From Rs1 sp029027825 (GTDB taxonomy: Bacteria > Pseudomonadota > Gammaproteobacteria > Pseudomonadales > Balneatricaceae), in NCBI GenBank assembly GCA_029027825.1, contig CP093399.1, positions 4,650,001 to 4,714,000 on the forward strand: a stretch of DNA of 64,000 nt, in the 5' to 3' direction. A program made the translations under genes and the position numbers. Positions 44,732-52,315 of this stretch are shown here, piece by piece. The notes beneath the pieces are model-generated. The model was not told where the DNA came from. It was given only the letters and a program-made list of their open reading frames with translations, and searched no databases. How positions within the stretch are numbered: the first letter of the stretch is position 1; every line of letters begins with the position of its first letter.

Positions 44732-46336
44732 ATGAGCATCTCGGGAAAAATTCTAATCAAAGGTGAGTGGCTATTGGGAGCAGGGGCAAGCTTTAATGCA
44801 GTCAATCCGTGTAGCGCTGCAAAATCTACGCTGGTTTTCAGCAGCGCAGACAGCGACCAAGCGGCGCTAGCTGCTATTGAGGCGGCAAAGGCCTTTCAAA
44901 GCTACAGCCAACTGAGCGACCAGAAAAAGGCAACTTTTCTGCGCACTATTGGAGTTGAACTAGAGAAAATCCGCGGCCAAATAGTAGAGTGGGCCACTTG
45001 GGAGACCGCACTGCCAGAAATGCGGATCAACGGCGAGTTGGGTAGAACCATTGGCCAGTTAAATATGTTTGCCCAACTACTCGATAAAGGCGATTGGAAG
45101 CGGCCAGTTATCGATCTAGCGCAGCCCGATCGTCAACCGCTGCCCAAGCCTGATATCCGCCTGACTCAAGTGCCGCTAGGGCCCGTGGTGGTGTTTGCTG
45201 CCAGTAATTTTCCGCTGGCATTCTCCGTGGCAGGTGGCGATACAGCATCGGCGTTAGCGGCGGGTTGCCCGGTGATCGTCAAAACTCATAGTGCCCATCC
45301 GGGAACGTCTGAATTAGTGGCTGGCGCAATTTTAGCGGCGCTCAAAGAATGCGCTCTACCGGCTGGTGTTTTTGCGATGTTACACGGCGATGGTCGCACG
45401 GTGGGTGCGGCGTTAGTGACTGACTCGAGCATCAAAGCAGTCGGCTTTACCGGTTCGATCAGCGGCGGCCGCGCCCTGTACAATCTGGCGGTAAGTCGCG
45501 CTGAGCCGATTCCATTCTACGGTGAATTAGGCTCAACTAACCCGGTATTTTTACTGCCAAAAGCACTCGAGCAGCAAGCTGAGCAAATCGCGGCATCCTT
45601 TATCGCGGCGCTGATGATGGGAGTCGGCCAATTTTGTACCAGTCCGGGGATTTTGATTGCGGTTAAAGGCCAAGCGCTGGACAGATTGTTGTCCTCGCTG
45701 GCAGAAAAAACCCCAACTCTACCGGCGGCCACTATGCTAACTGCAGGTATTTGCAATAGTTATCAACAGCTCTGTGAGCAGCGTAAAGCAATGCCTAGCC
45801 TAACAGTGATCGCCTGTGGAGAGTCGGCTAATGCCGATCAAAGCCAGGCACAAGTCGCTTTATTACGGGTCGATGCTAAGGACTATTTACAACAGGGCGA
45901 GTTGGAAGAGGAAGTCTTTGGTCCCGCTACCTTGGTAGTTTGTTGTGAAGATAGCACGCAGCTATTGGCGGTTGCTCAAAGCCTCGGCGGTCACCTAACG
46001 GCTGCTTTGTTTGCCGACACAGCCGATCGAGAATTAGCGGCGCAACTATTGCCGATATTGCAACAGCGCATCGGCAGAATCTTGTTTGATGGTTACGGCA
46101 CTGGGGTTGAGCTAAGTTCGGCGATGTCTCATGGCGGACCCTATCCTAGTAGTACTGCCAGCCAAAGCACTTCTGTGGGCACTCGGGCAATCGAGCGCTT
46201 TACTCGACCGTTGTGTTATCAAAATACGCCGGATTCGCTACTGCCAATAGAGCTGCAAAATGCCAATCCAAATGCAATTATGCGACTGGTGAATGATCGC
46301 TGGAGCAGCGCGGCAATTAACAGCGCAACGGATTAA
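44732..46336 (+). CDS. 2,5-dioxovalerate (ketoglutarate semialdehyde) dehydrogenase
   Basis: The 534-residue aldehyde dehydrogenase resembles type III ketoglutaric semialdehyde dehydrogenases. VFAASNFPLAFSVAGGD replaces the usual NFP cofactor region, FYGELGSTNPVF holds the catalytic Glu, and GVGQFCTSPGI (about 300) the catalytic Cys. It oxidises 2,5-dioxopentanoate made by KdgD to 2-oxoglutarate, completing the pathway. A good AAGGAAACAGC ribosome-binding site precedes the ATG. It is divergent from the LysR gene and followed by a small hairpin. Confidence 0.93.
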   Translation: MSISGKILIKGEWLLGAGASFNAVNPCSAAKSTLVFSSADSDQAALAAIEAAKAFQSYSQLSDQKKATFLRTIGVELEKIRGQIVEWATWETALPEMRINGELGRTIGQLNMFAQLLDKGDWKRPVIDLAQPDRQPLPKPDIRLTQVPLGPVVVFAASNFPLAFSVAGGDTASALAAGCPVIVKTHSAHPGTSELVAGAILAALKECALPAGVFAMLHGDGRTVGAALVTDSSIKAVGFTGSISGGRALYNLAVSRAEPIPFYGELGSTNPVFLLPKALEQQAEQIAASFIAALMMGVGQFCTSPGILIAVKGQALDRLLSSLAEKTPTLPAATMLTAGICNSYQQLCEQRKAMPSLTVIACGESANADQSQAQVALLRVDAKDYLQQGELEEEVFGPATLVVCCEDSTQLLAVAQSLGGHLTAALFADTADRELAAQLLPILQQRIGRILFDGYGTGVELSSAMSHGGPYPSSTASQSTSVGTRAIERFTRPLCYQNTPDSLLPIELQNANPNAIMRLVNDRWSSAAINSATD

Positions 46337-46385
46337 ACTTTTAAGGATCCTTTAAGTATTCTTTAAGTATTTGCAAAGAAACAGT

Positions 46386-46405
46386 GGAGCCTAAACTTAG
46401 GCTCC
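46386..46405 (+). terminator. Hairpin downstream of the semialdehyde dehydrogenase gene
   Basis: GGAGCCTA and TAGGCTCC form a perfect 8-bp stem with loop AACT, about 50 bp after the stop codon. The downstream sequence lacks a T-run (an A-run follows), so it is a probable but not classic terminator. Confidence 0.55.
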
Positions 46406-46503
46406 CTTAGAGCGCAAAAAAATTCAGCCATTGCGCCGTAAAATCAAAATATTACCTGATTGACCATCATGCTCAGCTTGACTTGATGGTTGTCTAACAA
46501 GGT

Positions 46504-48148
46504 CCTGGATCCGTGACTTAAAAATCACAAATATTGTACCAAAGCCATGCATCATCGGTGTTTACGCGGTAAAATCCCTCATTATTATACTCACCCAATC
46601 AGTGATGTTTTCAATGCGCACATTTAAGCTAGAACAATCCAAAACTGAAATCCTGTCCCCACATGCTGGATTAGCGTTAGTAGGTCATTATCTTAACCAG
46701 CAGACTACATTAAATAAAACCTCTCGCACCATATCTAAGCGCCATGGTATCTCAAATATAGACCTTATCCGTACCTATTTGGGTCAGATGTGTCTAGGAA
46801 AAAGCGACTTCGAAGCTGTAGAAAACTCTCGTCATGATCCTTTTTTTAAAGCCGCGATGGGCATCAAGCAATCCGTCTCTTCAGCAAGACTACGTCAGCG
46901 CTTTGATGAAGATGCTGCTCGATTGATCCCCCTTTTAGACGATGCTAGTGTGGAGTTCATGAAAAATGTTAAGGTGCCGATCAGCGGGTTATCGACTGGC
47001 CATGTGCCGCTAGATATTGATGTGTTTCCGATGGACAATAGTGACTCAAAGAAAGAAGGAGTGGCTTACACCTATAAAGGCCATGATGGTTACGCACCTA
47101 TTGCTGCTTATCTTGGTCTTGAAGGCTGGTGTGTTACCTGTGAACTGCGTCCCGGTAATCAACATGCCAATAAAGAATTTCTTCATACTTTAGATAGGCT
47201 TCTACCTCGCGTTCGTTCACTGTGTGACAAACCTATATTACTTCGTTTAGACAGTGCTCATGATGCTGCAGAGAATCGAAAATATCTACATGAGCGCTCA
47301 GTCGATTACCTCATTAAATGGAACCCGCGTAAACATGATCCTTTGGATTGGTATACAAAAGCGGAAACTGAAACAGTATGGTGTCACGAACGACCCGGTA
47401 AAATGGTGGCTATCTTTAGTGAAGCACTTGATGAAGAGCATTATGTACGGCGAGTGATCAAAGTTGTTGTGCGTCAAAGTAATGCGAAAGGGCAGCTATT
47501 CCTTGAGCCTGAAATTGAGGTTGAAGGTTGGCTCACCACACTATCAGCTGATCTTATCGATGATCACGCACTTATTCAGCTGTATTGTGATCACGCTACA
47601 TCAGAGCAGTTTCACAGTGAGTTTAAAACAGATCTAGACTTGGAACGACTCCCTTCAGGCAAGTTTGATACCAATGATCTAGTCATGGCATTCGCTGTAC
47701 TTGCTTACAATATGCTGCGCTATATGGGCCTTAAAGGGTTAATGGGAAAAGATGCCCCGGTTCGGCATAAAGCTAAGCGACGTCGGTTAAAAACGGTCAT
47801 CCAAGAAATGATGTATATAGCCTGCAGGATGGTATCCAGTGGTAGACGGCTTACACTTCGCTTTGGCAAGCATTGCCCTGGGTTCAAAGCGTTTACCTGT
47901 GTTTACGGCAGTACTTAACACAGTAAAGGGTCGTCAAATTTTACAAAAGAGTGCTTACGCAGGAAATGACTGTACCTGAAACTCAATAAAGAGCATGAGC
48001 ATCTGGCAGAGTATCGTGAAATATTACGAAAATAGGGAGTACTAACCATCTCGCCTTGATTTTGATTAGGTAAAACCTACGTTTTTAAAATCGATGCATC
48101 AAAATGCAGGGGGTGTCAACTTCATATTTATGAACTCACTGATTCAGG
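46504..48148 (+). mobile_element. Insertion sequence, IS1380 family, complete
   Basis: The 1645-bp element has ends CCTGGATCCGTGACTT and (reverse strand) CCTGAATCAGTGAGTT, and a perfect 5-bp target duplication AAGGT (46499-46503 and 48149-48153). It carries one transposase gene. Ends starting CCT and a 5-bp duplication fit the IS1380/ISEcp1 group. The same ends define MITE family A elsewhere in the window, so this is the likely autonomous parent. The last 230 bp after the transposase are non-coding. Confidence 0.95.
46602..47918 (+). CDS. IS1380-family transposase
   Basis: The 438-residue protein is a DDE transposase of the IS1380 type. After the N-terminal DNA-binding part (HGISNIDLIRTYLGQMCLGKSDF) come LDIDVFPMDNSDSKKEGVAYTYKGHDGYAPIAAYLG (conserved first Asp region, about 142-177), LLRLDSAHDA with the second Asp, and ATSEQFHSEFKTDLDLERLPSGKF with the catalytic Glu. 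The frame is intact, so the element may be active. The start is taken as GTG at 46602; ATGs at 46605 and 46614 are equally possible, because no clear ribosome-binding site is present. Confidence 0.94.
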   Translation: MMFSMRTFKLEQSKTEILSPHAGLALVGHYLNQQTTLNKTSRTISKRHGISNIDLIRTYLGQMCLGKSDFEAVENSRHDPFFKAAMGIKQSVSSARLRQRFDEDAARLIPLLDDASVEFMKNVKVPISGLSTGHVPLDIDVFPMDNSDSKKEGVAYTYKGHDGYAPIAAYLGLEGWCVTCELRPGNQHANKEFLHTLDRLLPRVRSLCDKPILLRLDSAHDAAENRKYLHERSVDYLIKWNPRKHDPLDWYTKAETETVWCHERPGKMVAIFSEALDEEHYVRRVIKVVVRQSNAKGQLFLEPEIEVEGWLTTLSADLIDDHALIQLYCDHATSEQFHSEFKTDLDLERLPSGKFDTNDLVMAFAVLAYNMLRYMGLKGLMGKDAPVRHKAKRRRLKTVIQEMMYIACRMVSSGRRLTLRFGKHCPGFKAFTCVYGST

Positions 48149-48512
48149 AAGGTGATTAATACCAACAAGTTAAGCGAAGTTATAATATGTTTTTATCATT
48201 TAATAATGGTTTAGATTATAGCCAGGTTATTTATTTGTAATTTTTTTTATACTTTTGGTTAGTCTGTGAAGACACAGCACTAATCAGGTAGTGTTTTGTT
48301 TTTCCTCTGTGCAGCGCAGCGCCTCTGTGTCCTCTGTGGTGAAAAAATCTTTAAAGGATTGGTTTTACCACAAAGGACACAGAGAAGAGATTAAAAGCAT
48401 CTTTTGCTGTGGCGGAGTCACAGGGCTAATCAGGAAATATTACGCTCTGTATTCATTCTTAAACTATTTTTAAGTTATCCTTACAGCCATTCTTAATCCA
48501 CGGATACAAGTG
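48149..48512. other. Region between the insertion sequence and the TPR gene
   Basis: About 360 bp hold the right target duplication of the insertion sequence, an AT-rich stretch, and the imperfect inverted repeat at 48322-48384. No gene is supported. Confidence 0.45.
48322..48384. repeat. Inverted repeat of the CTCTGTGTCCTCTGTGG type
   Basis: CTCTGTGTCCTCTGTGGTG (48322 on) and its near reverse complement ACCACAAAGGACACAGAG (48367-48384) form a 22-bp stem with two mismatches. Similar stems occur in many environmental bacterial genomes as I recall. Its role is unknown. Confidence 0.6.
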
Positions 48513-49823
48513 TTATTTTTTCAAAGCCTTTAACTGCTTCTTGTACTTGATTCTCTTGCTGTTTTTTCGCCAAGCGGAGTAAAGTGTGACTAGGTTTTCT
48601 AGGGTCACTTTATGAAATTCTAGCGGGCCCGCTGATTTTTCGGCCTCTTCTACCAAGCTTAGCGCCTGTAAAAACCAGACTTCGGTGCGCTTGAATTTAC
48701 GCCGTTTGTAGAAAATAGAGCCTGCCCGAGTCGCTGTAAAAGCTGCTTGTAACGGCTTAGATTTTATAGTGTCATGTAATGCCATCGATTGTTGATAGAG
48801 CTTAAGTGCCTGCTGGTCAGCGCCTTGTGCCTCATGCAAGCTGCCAAAGTTGGCTAGAATTAGCGCCTGCTCTATTCCTTTGTCTCGGTGTAACTCAGCG
48901 AGCGTCAGCAGCGCTTTTTGGTAGTGTTTAGTGGCTTTTTGGTAGTGCTTTTGTGCTTGGCTATCCAGGGCTAGTTCATTCAAATACATCGCATTCGCCA
49001 ATGTTGTGGTGCCGGAACTAGCGCGAATTTTCTGTGCTTGCTCTCTGAACGAGAGCGCTTTCTTGGCCTGATCAGCCAAGGTCAAGCTATTGGCTAATCG
49101 CTCTAGAGTGTCGGCAGTACGAGGGTCGCTGGCTTTTAGTTGTCGGCGCTGCGTCGCCAGCTGTTTATTTAAGATCTGCTGGGCGATTAGCGGCTGCTTC
49201 TGCTGGATGTTGGCCTCTGCCAACGCGTAGCTAAGCTGGCGCAACCCCTCGCTAAAATGCTTAGTGTTAGCCCGCTGCATGGGTTTTAGGAAAGGGCTCG
49301 CCTGTTGTATGCTGTTCGCGTACTGTCGTTTTTTATTACTTAAACGCAGCCAGGCATTCAATGTTTTTAAGGTATCGCTACGCGCGGCTTTTTTACTAGT
49401 GCGCTGTATTTTCCACGCTTCGCTGTAGGCACTAAATGCCGATTTATCTCTCTTTAATTGCTCTAAAAAGCTACCTTTGTTGTATAGCAGTATCGCCACT
49501 TGCGGGTGGCGTTTACCGTATAACTTTTTAGTTAAGGTGATCGCCTGCTGGATTGATTTTACAGCTAGAGCTGACTTACCTTGCGAATTTTCGATAAAGG
49601 CCAGTAAATTCAGGCTGCTAGCTTTAAATTTGGCACCATTGTCCGCCTTGCTAGCGATGCTGAGCGCCCGTTTGATTTTTTGTTCAGCTTTTGTGTAATG
49701 ACCTTTTTGGTACAGCGACATCGCCTGATCTTGGTGGTGTTGCCAGTTGCCGGCACTGTGCACAAAAGAGCTACTAAATAGCAGGCTTAAGGTGATTAGT
49801 AGCACTGTTATGTGGCTGATCAT
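48513..49823 (-). CDS. Secreted or periplasmic tetratricopeptide-repeat protein
   Basis: The 436-residue protein has a signal peptide (hydrophobic 5-20, cut near VHSAG) and about eight kinesin-light-chain-like TPR repeats, for example AMSLYQKGHYTKAEQKIKRAL and ALDSQAQKHYQKATKHYQKAL. TPR proteins scaffold protein assembly. The ATG follows GAGGAGTTTTTAGC and starts two bases after the Slam gene stop, so the two are co-translated and the protein probably helps Slam or its substrate. No catalytic motif is visible. Confidence 0.85.
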   Translation of the reverse strand: MISHITVLLITLSLLFSSSFVHSAGNWQHHQDQAMSLYQKGHYTKAEQKIKRALSIASKADNGAKFKASSLNLLAFIENSQGKSALAVKSIQQAITLTKKLYGKRHPQVAILLYNKGSFLEQLKRDKSAFSAYSEAWKIQRTSKKAARSDTLKTLNAWLRLSNKKRQYANSIQQASPFLKPMQRANTKHFSEGLRQLSYALAEANIQQKQPLIAQQILNKQLATQRRQLKASDPRTADTLERLANSLTLADQAKKALSFREQAQKIRASSGTTTLANAMYLNELALDSQAQKHYQKATKHYQKALLTLAELHRDKGIEQALILANFGSLHEAQGADQQALKLYQQSMALHDTIKSKPLQAAFTATRAGSIFYKRRKFKRTEVWFLQALSLVEEAEKSAGPLEFHKVTLENLVTLYSAWRKNSKRIKYKKQLKALKK

Positions 49824-49825
49824 TG

Positions 49826-51313
49826 CTAAAAACTCCTCTCTAATTTGAGACTGATTTCATTGCTGCGTCGACTGTATAGCCAGTCAACGTTGCTGCTGAC
49901 GTCCGTATGTTTAAGGGTTAAATGGGGTTTGAAACCGAACAGTGACCAACGTGAACTCTTTAGGCTTAGCGTCAGGTTTTTCTCTCTGTCTTTGCGTCGC
50001 TCGCCCAAGATGTTACTGAATTTATGGTAGGTCTGTTGGCGTACTGAGCTAGATAAGGTCGCGCTCACGGTATTGTTGAAGGTTTTCGATACCCCCAATC
50101 TAATCCCTATTTGACGATAGGCGTAAGGTCGATCTTGCGCTAGCCGGTTCAGCCAATCCGCACCGGCAAATACCACCCAGTTATTATTCAGCCCTTGCCA
50201 AGCGGTGATGTTGGTCGAATAAGAGGGGCCGTCGTAACGTTGAAAATGGCTCTTTTTGTAGCGTAATTCTTTGTAGTCCGCACTCACTTTAAACATGCGC
50301 TGATTAGATATTTTATGCGTCCAATCGCCGTGGAGTCCCCAGGCGCTAAACAGAGATTTGTCGGCGTAGGTTGAATATTCAAACGAGGGGGCCAACCGTA
50401 GCTGATCAGTGAAATTTTGAAAGCGATAACCTAGTTGGGTGTTGAATGTGCTCTGGTCGTAACCCGGATGATCATCGTACTTTTTACCGTATAACATTGA
50501 TTGGCTATACAGGGCATGATGTTTAGCAATAGGTAGCGCTTTGCTAGCGGTGAATTCGTAATCTAAGCCACGGGTGGAAATAGCCTTGGGAATGCTGCGC
50601 TGGTAAACGCACTGTCCCTGATAGGTTAATAGACAAGATTGATTTTCTGAGGATTGGTTGAGGTTGTCTTTCCAGACACTGCCAATCGCAAAAAATAGCG
50701 ACCAGTCACTGCGTTGCTCTAATGCTTTACTAAAACTTTGCACACTGCGGTTTACTCCCGCGTGTTGCGTGTCGTCAGTGTCTAAATATTCGGCAATCTT
50801 AGTAAAAATACCTCTCGCCTCTTTATCTTGGTGATCTTCAAACAAGACTCTTGCTAGCTCTAGCTGGCCAGGTAAAAAATTTGGATTTAGCGTTAATAGA
50901 TGTCGATACTGTTTAATAGACTCCTGCATTGCGCCTTTAATTCTTGCCAACGCGCCTTTCGCATAGGCTAGCAACATTGGATCAGGATTGTTTAAACTTT
51001 GATATTGGTCTAAAAAATACTGCACCGCACTCCATTTTTTATCTTTGATAGAAGTGTAGAGCGCGCGGCCTAAATCACTGGCATTATGTTTCACAGCATA
51101 AGGCTTGCCAGCAATAACTAACTTTGGATGCTGTTGTTGGTAATCTTCGTCTTTAAGTAACTGCTGTATTTGACGATTACTTTGTTGTTCAATATTTTGA
51201 TTGATACGCAACTGAGTATCAAGATCGGCAGCTTGCAGCACCGGGCTAAAAAAAATAGCGATTAGAGCTGTGCATAAGTACTGATAATAGCGGTTGATAT
51301 AAAAATAATACAC
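49826..51313 (-). CDS. Slam-family outer-membrane secretor (type XI secretion, DUF560 barrel)
   Basis: The 495-residue protein has a signal peptide (cut near VLQAA), an N-terminal TPR-like segment (LLAYAKGALARIKGAM to FLPGQLELARVLFEDHQ, about 115-170) and a C-terminal 14-strand-type beta-barrel ending in RSF. This two-part layout, with the LELARVLFEDHQDKEA signature, is that of surface lipoprotein assembly modulators. It should move the protein encoded just upstream across the outer membrane. The start is GTG, with a weak ribosome-binding site; no better start exists before the signal peptide. A general porin is excluded by the TPR part. Confidence 0.85.
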   Translation of the reverse strand: MYYFYINRYYQYLCTALIAIFFSPVLQAADLDTQLRINQNIEQQSNRQIQQLLKDEDYQQQHPKLVIAGKPYAVKHNASDLGRALYTSIKDKKWSAVQYFLDQYQSLNNPDPMLLAYAKGALARIKGAMQESIKQYRHLLTLNPNFLPGQLELARVLFEDHQDKEARGIFTKIAEYLDTDDTQHAGVNRSVQSFSKALEQRSDWSLFFAIGSVWKDNLNQSSENQSCLLTYQGQCVYQRSIPKAISTRGLDYEFTASKALPIAKHHALYSQSMLYGKKYDDHPGYDQSTFNTQLGYRFQNFTDQLRLAPSFEYSTYADKSLFSAWGLHGDWTHKISNQRMFKVSADYKELRYKKSHFQRYDGPSYSTNITAWQGLNNNWVVFAGADWLNRLAQDRPYAYRQIGIRLGVSKTFNNTVSATLSSSVRQQTYHKFSNILGERRKDREKNLTLSLKSSRWSLFGFKPHLTLKHTDVSSNVDWLYSRRSNEISLKLERSF

Positions 51314-51387
51314 CGGCGGACTCTTTTTCTCAGGTTATTAAAAGCCGAGCGCTATCCATAGCACTCAGCTGTAGTTGCTAAACTAGA

Positions 51388-52149
51388 CTAGTCTTTCGTT
51401 CCACCAAAGGCGGTATCGAATACCTTACCGTTAAAGTCAACCATACCTGCTAGATCAACTTGGCCATTGTAAAATTGCGCAGACACGTTGCCGCCGGATG
51501 CTAGGGGAAAGATACCTAGCATTGTTGCAGTCGCGGTACCTGTACCTGTTACAGAGGCATCGGAATTAATAGTTGTAGTACCAATATTGATACCGTACAA
51601 GCTATTAGTCATTGATCCAGTTAGTTGAGCAGCACCAAAATCAGCCGTTAAAGTGCCAGTTAACAGATCGTTGTTATTAAGATAGTAATTGTTAGTGGCA
51701 GTTACGCTGTATGTAGCAACCCCTGAATTCGGCACTGCGGTATCTGCATTAGATCCAACATAATAGACAGTACGCTTTGCATCATCAAAGGTTCCTGATG
51801 GTGACCATTCACCAAACCAGACATCGGCAGTGCCGACTTGTGCGAAGTTAAACACACCTAAGTCTTGGTGGCTTTGAGGTGCGTCTGTATAAGGGAAGCT
51901 TAAAGTATAAATACCATTGCTATCGATAGTTCCATAGTGTGTTAAACCTTGAAAATCGACAACGCCGTGCATGCCCTGTGGCATAGGTACACTAATGCCG
52001 GCTAATCCAGGTGTATGCGGCGGGTGGTTAACATCAGATACACCTACTGTAGCTATTAACGTAGAGGAGGACCCGACAACCGCTGCTTGTGAAAGACCGG
52101 CAAAGGCAATAGTTAAAGCGATAGCACTAATTATCTGTAGCTTTTTCAT
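51388..52149 (-). CDS. Secreted hemophilin-like protein, probable Slam substrate
   Basis: The 253-residue protein has a signal peptide of signal-peptidase I type (LSQA then AVVG; no lipobox Cys), so it should be released rather than lipidated. The C-terminal half has the small beta-barrel seen in Slam substrates: LTGTLTADFGAAQLTGSMT, GNVSAQFYNGQVDLAGMVDF and KVFDTAFGGT. The N-terminal part, with His residues in VNHPPHTPG, GLTHYG and SHQDLG, may bind haem. The gene lies directly upstream of slam and downstream of a haem-type TonB receptor. Haem binding is an inference; transferrin-binding-protein B relatives are the alternative. AGGAG precedes the ATG. Confidence 0.75.
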   Translation of the reverse strand: MKKLQIISAIALTIAFAGLSQAAVVGSSSTLIATVGVSDVNHPPHTPGLAGISVPMPQGMHGVVDFQGLTHYGTIDSNGIYTLSFPYTDAPQSHQDLGVFNFAQVGTADVWFGEWSPSGTFDDAKRTVYYVGSNADTAVPNSGVATYSVTATNNYYLNNNDLLTGTLTADFGAAQLTGSMTNSLYGINIGTTTINSDASVTGTGTATATMLGIFPLASGGNVSAQFYNGQVDLAGMVDFNGKVFDTAFGGTKD

Positions 52150-52204
52150 ATCTAACTCCTAAAAAGGTAATTGATTATTTCGATAATCGGAAATAAGGTT
52201 GAGC

Positions 52205-52304
52205 AAGTACCAAAAATATTTTGGTACTTTTAACGTGGAACCTGTCGGGCTGTACTAAATAGTTGCGAAAAAAACTAGATTAGTGTTTAGTCCGACAGGC
52301 TCCT
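52205..52304. repeat. Two inverted repeats between receptor and hemophilin-like genes
   Basis: A perfect 11-bp stem AAGTACCAAAA/TTTTGGTACTT lies at 52205-52229. A second, broken stem uses CCTGTCGG...ACTAAA and TTTAGTCCGACAGG at about 52251-52303. They sit in the gap after the receptor stop and could end or process the receptor transcript. Confidence 0.6.
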
Positions 52305-52315
52305 GGGCATTTATT

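Noticed and set aside
46504..48148. Composite transposon with the 29-30 kb repeats
   Set aside because: The repeats share the IS ends, but 16 kb of ordinary core genes lie between and the IS has its own duplication, so each is a separate insertion.
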